This document shows, in pieces, positions 1 through 5,128 of a stretch of 9,201 bases of DNA (the first letter of the stretch is position 1; every line of letters begins with the position of its first letter). The position numbers were made by a program, and so were the translations under genes. Origin of the DNA: an uncultured Clostridia bacterium (GTDB lineage: Bacteria > Bacillota_A > Clostridia > Oscillospirales > Oscillospiraceae); the NCBI GenBank assembly GCA_947307505.1, contig CAMZJG010000028.1, positions 1 through 9,201 on the forward strand. The letters run 5' to 3'. The notes beneath the pieces were generated by a model that saw only the letters and a list, made by a program, of their open reading frames with translations, made no database searches and was not told the DNA's origin.

Positions 1-994
1 TCTTGCCCCGCTCGGCGCAGGCGGCAGGCTCCGCCATCAGGACCACCGCGTCCGCGGGGATATAGTCCGCTCCGCAGGTCATGCGGGAAAAACTCAGGGC
101 CATGTATTTATCCGCGGAATTCAGGGGCAGCCGCTGCCGCAGCCGCTCCAGATCCTCCGTTATCACCCGGATCAGGTCCCGGGAAGGGTTTTTCCGTTTC
201 CGGACCCGCTTCAGCAGCTCCTCCAGCCGGTCCGCCAGGCCTTCCTCTCCCCCCTCCGCCAGCGCGGGAAGTGCTTCCGCGGCGGGAAGCAGCACCGTCT
301 CCCGCAGGTTCTCCGTCCGCCGCTGGGTCTCCGGATCAAAATAGCCCATGGCGTCCAGTTCATCTCCGAAGAACTCGCACCGCACCGGAAGGGAGGCGGC
401 GGGGCTGAAGAAATCCACGATTCCGCCCCGGCGGGCAAACTGGCCCGGGCCTTCCACCGCGTCGTACCGCTGATATCCGCAGAGGAGCAGAGCTTCCGTC
501 AGTTTTTCCGGTCCGTCCTCCCCGCCCTGGCGCACCTGGGCGCAGGCGGAATCCAGCCGCTCGGGAGGAAGGGTGCGCTGCATGAGGCCGTCCGGGGTGG
601 TCACCACCACGCCCGCCCGTTCCCGCAGGAGGGCCAGCAGGGTGCGGAGGCGGGTCTGCTCCCCTTCCCGGGAGACGCTGTCCGCATGGAAGAAGGTGAA
701 CTCCCGGCCATACAGGGGCCAGACCTCCTCCTGGCACAGGGTCTCCAGATCCCCCCGCATCCGCTCCGCCTCCAGCTCATCCGGACAGATTAGCACAAGG
801 GGACGGCCGCTCTCCCTCCGGAGGGCGGCAGCGACATGGCTCTTATGAATGGGACTGAGGCCGCTGTACACGGCGGGGCACCCGCCGTATTCCACCCGCT
901 GCATCAGTTCCTTGAACCCCTTCTCTCCCATGAGGGCGTGGGTCAGACCATACATAAACGGCTCCGTTTCTTCCGGCCAGCGCATAACGGGCAC
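1..994 (-). CDS. mfd: Transcription-repair coupling factor Mfd, N-terminal part (partial)
   Basis: Mfd is a DNA translocase that removes RNA polymerase stalled at lesions and recruits UvrA for transcription-coupled repair. About 331 codons are present; the family is usually about 1,100-1,200 residues, so the RNA-polymerase-binding and helicase parts lie beyond the left edge. What is visible is the UvrB-like N-terminal module: GLTHALMG near residues 16-23, the YSGLSPIHKSHVA stretch at 43-54 (a degenerate nucleotide-binding site in this family), a VVVTTPDGLMQ segment, and the typical EGPGQF..RGGIVDFF block at about 181-196, followed by a CEFFGDELD segment. The frame is open throughout with no frameshift. 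I chose a GTG start at 994 because GGGGGAGG lies 6 bases upstream; an in-frame ATG at 985 has poorer spacing and is the alternative. The gene is divergent from queH. Family call is firm; only the start is uncertain. Confidence 0.95.
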   Translation of the reverse strand, partial: MPVMRWPEETEPFMYGLTHALMGEKGFKELMQRVEYGGCPAVYSGLSPIHKSHVAAALRRESGRPLVLICPDELEAERMRGDLETLCQEEVWPLYGREFTFFHADSVSREGEQTRLRTLLALLRERAGVVVTTPDGLMQRTLPPERLDSACAQVRQGGEDGPEKLTEALLLCGYQRYDAVEGPGQFARRGGIVDFFSPAASLPVRCEFFGDELDAMGYFDPETQRRTENLRETVLLPAAEALPALAEGGEEGLADRLEELLKRVRKRKNPSRDLIRVITEDLERLRQRLPLNSADKYMALSFSRMTCGADYIPADAVVLMAEPAACAERGK

Positions 995-1000
995 GACTTG

Positions 1001-1008
1001 CCTCCCCC
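1001..1008 (-). promoter_or_regulatory. Shine-Dalgarno site that decides the mfd start
   Basis: Read on the minus strand the site is GGGGGAGG, followed by 6 bases and then GTG at 994. The same site is 15 bases from the in-frame ATG at 985, so the GTG is preferred. It forms one arm of a C5G5 palindrome (1004-1013), which might affect access to the site. Confidence 0.65.
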
Positions 1009-1059
1009 GGGGGGTAGCCGCCGCGCCTGAATGTCCGAAATACCGGTACAGAATGAGAA

Positions 1060-1088
1060 ATTATACACCATATGCCTTGCGACTTCAA
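1060..1088 (-). promoter_or_regulatory. Sigma70-type promoter for mfd
   Basis: On the minus strand a TTGAAG -35 box (1088-1083, four of six consensus bases) is followed by a 17-base spacer and a perfect TATAAT -10 box (1065-1060). Transcription would begin near 1053, giving a 5' leader of about 58 bases before the GTG at 994. Box sequence and spacing are seen directly; activity is inferred. Confidence 0.65.
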
Positions 1089-1105
1089 GCCGGATGTGCT
1101 ATCTT
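1077..1105 (+). promoter_or_regulatory. Weak candidate promoter for queH, overlapping the mfd promoter
   Basis: TTGCGA (1077-1082, four of six) and TATCTT (1100-1105, four of six) are separated by exactly 17 bases. The expected start point, about 7 bases past the -10 box, falls at the queH ATG (1112), which would give a leaderless transcript. It lies on the opposite strand to the mfd promoter and shares the same bases, so the two could compete for RNA polymerase. The match is only moderate. Confidence 0.35.
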
Positions 1106-1111
1106 GTGCCT

Positions 1112-1723
1112 ATGAATTATGCGATTTTATGCGAGGAGATCCTCCGGAAGGAGAAGGAAGCGGGACGGAAACCCCGGATCCTGCTGCAGGCCTGCTGCGC
1201 CCCCTGTTCCAGCGTGGTGCTGGAGCGGTTGAGCGAGGTCTGCGACCTGACCCTGTATTACTATAATCCCAATACCATGCCCCGGGAGGAATACGAGAAG
1301 CGGCTGGGGGAATTCGAGAAGCTCCGGCGCTTCCCCTTCGCCCTCATCGAAGGCTCCTGGGACAACCCCCTGTTCCGGGAGAAGGTCCGGGGCCTGGAGA
1401 TGGAACCAGAAGGGAGAGCCCGCTGTACCGTCTGTATCCGTCTCCGGCTGGAGGAGACGGGCCGTCTCGCCGCCGAAAAAGGCTTTGATTACTTCGGCAC
1501 CACCCTCACCGTGGGTCCCCGGAAGGATCCGGTGCTGGTGAACGGCGTCGGGGAGGCGGTTTCCCGGGCCTGCGGCGTGCCCTGGTTCTATGCGGATTTC
1601 AAGAAGAAGGACGGGTTCCGCCGCTCCGTGGCCCTGTGCCGGGAGCTGGGGATCTATCGTCAGGCTTACTGCGGCTGCCGCCTGGGGGCGGAGCCGGAGA
1701 GGGAAGGAAACGAAACATGCTGA
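1112..1723 (+). CDS. queH: Epoxyqueuosine reductase QueH
   Basis: QueH (formerly DUF208) reduces epoxyqueuosine to queuosine at tRNA position 34, the last step of queuosine synthesis, and is unrelated to the cobalamin-dependent QueG. The 203-residue protein has the family's cysteine pattern: C28, C29 and C32 in the ACCAPCSS motif, C105 and C108 in RCTVCIRLRLEETG, and C187 and C189 in YCGC near the end; in characterised members such cysteines hold an Fe-S cluster and a second metal. YYNPN (50-54) and YADFKKKDGFRRS (160-172) are also typical. The loop usually written TTTL..SP.K reads GTTLTVGPRK here. Starts further upstream at 1031, 1094 and 1106 are open, but family similarity begins near MNYAILCEE, so ATG 1112 is preferred; no Shine-Dalgarno sequence is visible before any of them. 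The last 7 bases overlap proB. Confidence 0.92.
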   Translation: MNYAILCEEILRKEKEAGRKPRILLQACCAPCSSVVLERLSEVCDLTLYYYNPNTMPREEYEKRLGEFEKLRRFPFALIEGSWDNPLFREKVRGLEMEPEGRARCTVCIRLRLEETGRLAAEKGFDYFGTTLTVGPRKDPVLVNGVGEAVSRACGVPWFYADFKKKDGFRRSVALCRELGIYRQAYCGCRLGAEPEREGNETC

Positions 1724-2499
1724 AGGACGCGAAAAGCATCGTCTTCAAGGTGGGCACCTCCACCCTCACCCACCGCAGCGGGAAGCTGAATCTGCGGCGG
1801 CTGGAGGAGTTGGCCCAGGTGCTGGCGGATCTCATGAACGAGGGCATCCGGGTCACCCTGGTGACCAGCGGCGCCATCGGCGTCGGGGTGGGCAAACTGG
1901 GCCTCCGGGAGCGTCCGGCGGACACCGCCGGGAAGCAGGCCGCCGCCACGGTGGGCCAATGCGAGCTCATGTATATCTATGACAAGCTCTTTGCCCAATA
2001 TGGCTATAATGTGGGCCAGCTCCTCATCACCCGGGAAGACGTGGAGGATCCCCGGCGGCACGGGAACCTGGAGCAGACCTTCGACCAGCTCTTCCGCATG
2101 GGGGTCCTGCCCATCATCAACGAGAACGACGCCGTGGCGGTGGAAGAGATCGTCTACGGGGATAACGACAGCCTCTCCGCCGTGGTGGCGGTGCTCATCA
2201 GGGCGGACGCCCTGGTGATCCTCACGGAGACGGACGGGCTCTTTACCGCCAATCCGGAGACAGACCCGGAGGCGAAGCGCATCCCTCTGGTGCGGGAGAT
2301 CACGGAGGAGATCAAAGCCTGTGCCGGCGGCGCCATATCCGGCCAGGGCACCGGCGGCATGGTCACCAAGGTCCATGCGGCGGAGATCGCGGCAGCCGCG
2401 GGGATCGACACCTATGTGCTGAACGGAGCGGATCCCAAGGCCATCTATCGTCTGCGGGACGGGGAGGATCTGGGGACCCGGTTCCTGGGAAAGGAGTAA
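1717..2499 (+). CDS. proB: Glutamate 5-kinase ProB (short form, no PUA domain)
   Basis: ProB phosphorylates the gamma-carboxyl of L-glutamate with ATP, the first and usually proline-inhibited step of proline synthesis in the cytoplasm. The 260 residues comprise a single amino acid kinase fold: KVGTSTLT at 11-18, VTSGAIGVG at 49-57, INENDAV at 134-140 (glutamate site), GDNDSLSA just after, LTETDGLFTANP, and GTGGMVTKVHAA from 211 with lysine 218 at the nucleotide site. E. coli ProB carries a C-terminal PUA domain of about 100 residues; this one stops after the kinase domain, as many Firmicutes enzymes do. ATG 1717 lies inside the queH stop region (7-base overlap) and follows a purine-rich GGAAGGAAA. 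proA begins 4 bases after the stop, so the two enzymes, which hand over an unstable acyl phosphate, are probably co-translated. Confidence 0.96.
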   Translation: MLKDAKSIVFKVGTSTLTHRSGKLNLRRLEELAQVLADLMNEGIRVTLVTSGAIGVGVGKLGLRERPADTAGKQAAATVGQCELMYIYDKLFAQYGYNVGQLLITREDVEDPRRHGNLEQTFDQLFRMGVLPIINENDAVAVEEIVYGDNDSLSAVVAVLIRADALVILTETDGLFTANPETDPEAKRIPLVREITEEIKACAGGAISGQGTGGMVTKVHAAEIAAAAGIDTYVLNGADPKAIYRLRDGEDLGTRFLGKE

Positions 2500-2503
2500 T
2501 CAC

Positions 2504-3745
2504 ATGCTGGAAGATCTGGGCAGACGGGCGCAGGACGCCGCCGTCATCCTGGCGGGCACCTCGGAGAAGACCCGGAACGACGCGCTGGAGACCATCGCCT
2601 CCGCCCTGGAAGAGAATACCGCCGCCATCCTGGCGGCCAACGAGAAGGATATGATCCTGGGCCGGGAAGCCGGTCTGCGGCAGGCCCTGCTGGACCGGCT
2701 CCTGCTCACCCCGGAACGGATCCGGGGCTGTGCCGACGGGGTCCGGGCCGCCGCCGCCCTTCCGGATCCCCTGGGGCGGACGCTGGAGGAGGTCACCCGG
2801 CCCAACGGGCTGCTCATCCGCAAGATCAGCGTACCTATGGGAGTCATTGCCGTGATCTATGAGGCACGGCCCAACGTGACCGTGGATTCCGCCGCCCTCT
2901 GCCTGAAAAGCGGCAACGCGGTACTCCTCCGGGGCGGCAAGGAGGCGAAGTTCTCCAACGAGGCTCTGGCTGAGATCATGCGCGCCGCCCTCGCCCGGGC
3001 AGGCCTGCCCGCGGACTGCGTCCAGCTGGTGGACTGCGAGAGCCGGGAGAGCGCCAGGGCCCTCATGGAGCTGAAGGGTTACGTGGACCTGCTCATCCCC
3101 CGGGGCGGCGCGGGCCTCATCAAAGCGGTGGTGGAGAATGCCAAGGTCCCGGTGATCGAGACCGGGGCGGGCACCTGCCACGTGTACGTGGACAAGGCCG
3201 CCGACCCGGACATGGCGTCGGAGATCCTGTATAACGCCAAGACCTCCCGCCCCTCCGTGTGCAACGCGGCGGAGTGCGTGCTGATCCATCGGGATATCGC
3301 CCCGGTGTTCATCCCCAAAATGGCCGCCTCCCTGGCCCGGAAGAACGTGGAGATCCGGGGGGACGAGACCGTCTGCGCCCTGCTGCCCTCCGCCGTACCC
3401 GCCGCCGAAGACGACTGGGGCCGGGAATACGGGGACTATATCCTGGCCGCCCGGGTGGTGGACAGTCTGGACGAGGCCATGGCCCATATCCGGAAATACG
3501 GCACCAAGCACAGCGAATGCATCGTCACGGCGGATTCCGCCGCGGCGGAGCGCTTCCTCCGGGGGGTGGACGCGGCGGCGGTGTACCACAATGCCTCCAC
3601 CCGCTTCACGGACGGGGGCGAATTCGGTCTGGGGGCGGAGATAGGCATCTCCACCCAGAAGCTCCACGCCCGGGGACCCCTGGGCCTGCGGGAGCTCACC
3701 ACCATGAAGTATATGATCTTCGGCTCCGGCCAGGTCCGGGGATGA
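2504..3745 (+). CDS. proA: Glutamate-5-semialdehyde dehydrogenase (gamma-glutamyl phosphate reductase) ProA
   Basis: ProA reduces gamma-glutamyl phosphate with NADPH to glutamate-5-semialdehyde, which cyclises to pyrroline-5-carboxylate; the final reductase ProC is not in this window. At 413 residues it has the full family length and an aldehyde dehydrogenase fold. Visible signatures are MGVIAVIYEARPNVT (cofactor domain), the SGNAVLLRGGKEA block, LIPRGGAGLI, ETGAGTCHVYVD, and the active site RPSVCNAAE with catalytic cysteine C253; near the end is FTDGGEFGLGAEIGIST, typical of ProA. AAGGAG at 2491-2496, inside the end of proB, is 7 bases from ATG 2504, a good ribosome binding site. Nothing is unusual in the gene itself; composition changes abruptly just after its stop. 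Confidence 0.97.
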   Translation: MLEDLGRRAQDAAVILAGTSEKTRNDALETIASALEENTAAILAANEKDMILGREAGLRQALLDRLLLTPERIRGCADGVRAAAALPDPLGRTLEEVTRPNGLLIRKISVPMGVIAVIYEARPNVTVDSAALCLKSGNAVLLRGGKEAKFSNEALAEIMRAALARAGLPADCVQLVDCESRESARALMELKGYVDLLIPRGGAGLIKAVVENAKVPVIETGAGTCHVYVDKAADPDMASEILYNAKTSRPSVCNAAECVLIHRDIAPVFIPKMAASLARKNVEIRGDETVCALLPSAVPAAEDDWGREYGDYILAARVVDSLDEAMAHIRKYGTKHSECIVTADSAAAERFLRGVDAAAVYHNASTRFTDGGEFGLGAEIGISTQKLHARGPLGLRELTTMKYMIFGSGQVRG

Positions 3746-3834
3746 AGCACACGGACATTCTGACGATCAACCGGATTGCAGCATGTGTTCGCTACGCAAG
3801 GAGGCCTCATGATCACCATAAAACCCGTGGATGA
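3742..3834 (+). other. Possible 30-codon reading frame between proA and the acetyltransferase gene
   Basis: An ATG at 3742 overlaps the proA stop as ATGA, the junction style used elsewhere in this operon, and opens a 30-residue frame beginning MKHTDILTINRIAACVRY that runs into the acetyltransferase gene in another frame. I recognise no family. It could be the remaining front end of a gene that once followed proA, a short coupling peptide, or chance. Apart from it, bases 3746-3808 hold only the acetyltransferase ribosome binding site. Confidence 0.15.
3798..3804 (+). promoter_or_regulatory. Shine-Dalgarno site for the GNAT gene
   Basis: AAGGAGG ends 4 bases before ATG 3809. It decides that start over an in-frame TTG at 3776, which has no binding site in front of it. 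The spacing is slightly short but usable. Confidence 0.65.
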
Positions 3835-4255
3835 AAACAGCGTGGAAGCCTGCGCTTCCCTGCAGTGTACACCGGAACAGCGGCAATTCACCAATTCTCC
3901 CATATGGTCCTTGCTGGAAACCGCATATACACCGCTGAATCAGCATTGCAGGCTTTACGCCATATACAATGAAGAAACTGTTGTGGGCATGGTTCGTCTC
4001 GACTTCACGCTGCATGACGGATATTATGAGTTTACAAATCTTCTGATCGATCAAATCCATCAGAGAAAGCATTGCGCTACGGAAGCGATCCGGCAGATCA
4101 TCGATGTGTTTCGCAAGGATGGTCGTTTTCAGCTCCTGCGGCTCCATGTCGCACCGGAGAATACTGCCGCTGTCGGATTGTACCGGAAGTTGGGATTCAC
4201 TTATACGCATGACACGGAAGATCATGTGTTTCATGTGTATGAGTATTCGCTATAA
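3809..4255 (+). CDS. GNAT-family N-acetyltransferase, atypical and probably acquired
   Basis: This 148-residue protein has the layout of a small GNAT acetyltransferase, transferring acetyl from acetyl-CoA to an amine on an unknown substrate: MITIKPVDENSVEAC at the start, a VVGMVRLDFTLHDG strand pair, a YYEFTNLLID strand leading into motif A, and motif B LHVAPENTAAVGLYRKLGF at 112-130 with the usual asparagine (118) and tyrosine (125). The pyrophosphate-binding loop is odd: residues 85-90 read QRKHCA where Q/R-x-x-G-x-G/A is expected, so the central glycine is a histidine. Resemblance is to the spermidine/spermine and YkkB-like subgroup, but the substrate cannot be named. By hand count GC is about half, dropping to roughly 35% in one 60-base row, against 65-75% next door, and codon choice differs. 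It ends in tandem stops (TAATAA). Transfer into the operon is likely; it may be decaying. Confidence 0.8.
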   Translation: MITIKPVDENSVEACASLQCTPEQRQFTNSPIWSLLETAYTPLNQHCRLYAIYNEETVVGMVRLDFTLHDGYYEFTNLLIDQIHQRKHCATEAIRQIIDVFRKDGRFQLLRLHVAPENTAAVGLYRKLGFTYTHDTEDHVFHVYEYSL

Positions 4256-4256
4256 T
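4228..4256 (+). promoter_or_regulatory. Promoter-like sequence before the radical SAM gene
   Basis: A perfect TATAAT (4251-4256) overlaps the acetyltransferase stop codon, with a poor -35 candidate GTTTCA (4228-4233, three of six) 17 bases upstream. The implied start point is at or next to ATG 4262. The region is AT-rich, so the hexamer could be chance. Confidence 0.25.
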
Positions 4257-4261
4257 AAGCC

Positions 4262-5128
4262 ATGAAATGCTATTTATGTCCCCGTTCCTGCGGGGCGGAC
4301 CGGGAGGCGGGGGAACTGGGCTGGTGCCGCTGCCCCGCCCTGCCCCATGCGGCGAGAGCCGCCCGGCACGACTGGGAGGAACCCTGTCTGAGCGGGACCC
4401 GGGGCTCCGGGGCGGTGTTCTTTTCCGGCTGCAATCTGGGCTGCGTCTACTGTCAGAACCGGGAGATCAGCCGGGAGATCCGGGGAAAGGAGCTGGATGC
4501 CGCGGGGCTTCGGGCCGTCTTTCTCCGTCTGCGGGACACGGGGGTGCATAACCTGAACCTGGTGACCCCCACCCCCTACGCCCGGGTGATCGCGGAGGCG
4601 CTGGAGCAGCCCATCGGCATCCCCGTGGTGTGGAACTGCGGCGGATATGAATCCATCGAGACCCTGCGGATGCTGGAGGGAAAGGTGGACGTGTGGCTGC
4701 CGGATATGAAGTACGCGGAGGAAGAGCCCGCCCGGGTCCTTTCCGCCGCGCCGGATTATTTTGTCCGGGCGGACGAGGCCATACGGGAGATGTACCGACA
4801 GACGGGCCCCTATGTCCTGGACGGGGACGGGCTCCTGATCCGGGGGGTGCTGGTGCGCCACCTGGTTCTGCCGGGATACCTCTCCAATTCCAAGGGCGTG
4901 CTGGAATGGTTTTCCGATACCTTCGGCCGGGGGAAGGCCCTGCTGAGCCTCATGGCCCAGTACACCCCCAACGGCCTGGGTGGACCGGACCGTCTCCTCC
5001 GGGAGGAGGAGTACGGCGAGGTGCGGGATTATCTCTATATGCTGGGCATCCGGGACGGTTTCCTCCAGGAGCCCAAGGCTTCGGCGGGGACCTATGTTCC
5101 CGCCTTTGACGGGACGGGTGTGGAATGA
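4262..5128 (+). CDS. Radical SAM protein, PflX-like (COG1313 type)
   Basis: The protein is a 288-residue radical SAM enzyme related to pyruvate formate-lyase activases. The core motif CNLGCVYC (C57-x3-C61-x2-C64) would bind the 4Fe-4S cluster that cleaves S-adenosylmethionine. A second cysteine group at the N-terminus (C3, C6, C10, C22, C24, in CYLCPRSCG and GWCRC) is a hallmark of the PflX subgroup and may bind another metal. VVWNCGGYES, VDVWLPDMKYA and VRHLVLPGYLSNSK are typical barrel segments. The substrate of this subgroup is not established to my knowledge, and no glycyl radical enzyme is visible here, so an activase role is uncertain. ATG 4262 is supported because the conserved cysteine motif begins at residue 3. 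There is no Shine-Dalgarno sequence; the ATG is 6 bases past the acetyltransferase stop, in the same frame. The stop overlaps uvrC (ATGA). Confidence 0.85.
   Translation: MKCYLCPRSCGADREAGELGWCRCPALPHAARAARHDWEEPCLSGTRGSGAVFFSGCNLGCVYCQNREISREIRGKELDAAGLRAVFLRLRDTGVHNLNLVTPTPYARVIAEALEQPIGIPVVWNCGGYESIETLRMLEGKVDVWLPDMKYAEEEPARVLSAAPDYFVRADEAIREMYRQTGPYVLDGDGLLIRGVLVRHLVLPGYLSNSKGVLEWFSDTFGRGKALLSLMAQYTPNGLGGPDRLLREEEYGEVRDYLYMLGIRDGFLQEPKASAGTYVPAFDGTGVE

Noticed and set aside
81..848. Several small plus- and minus-strand frames inside positions 81-848
   Set aside because: They are arginine/serine- or proline-rich shadows of the continuous mfd frame, which has clear family motifs from 994 down to 1.
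1031..1111. Upstream extension of queH to ATG 1031
   Set aside because: The extra 27 residues show no QueH similarity, no ribosome binding site precedes that ATG, and the extension would run across the promoter region.
2363..3667. A 434-codon open frame on the minus strand over proA
   Set aside because: Same artefact of composition; proA on the plus strand has all its motifs and full length.
3785..4252. Imperfect direct repeats GTGTTCGCTA (3785-3794) and GTATTCGCTA (4243-4252) flanking the acetyltransferase gene
   Set aside because: Nine of ten bases match, but by rough estimate a match this short is not rare among all pairs of positions in the two flanks, and there is no transposase or terminal inverted repeat. 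Not enough to call an insertion target duplication.
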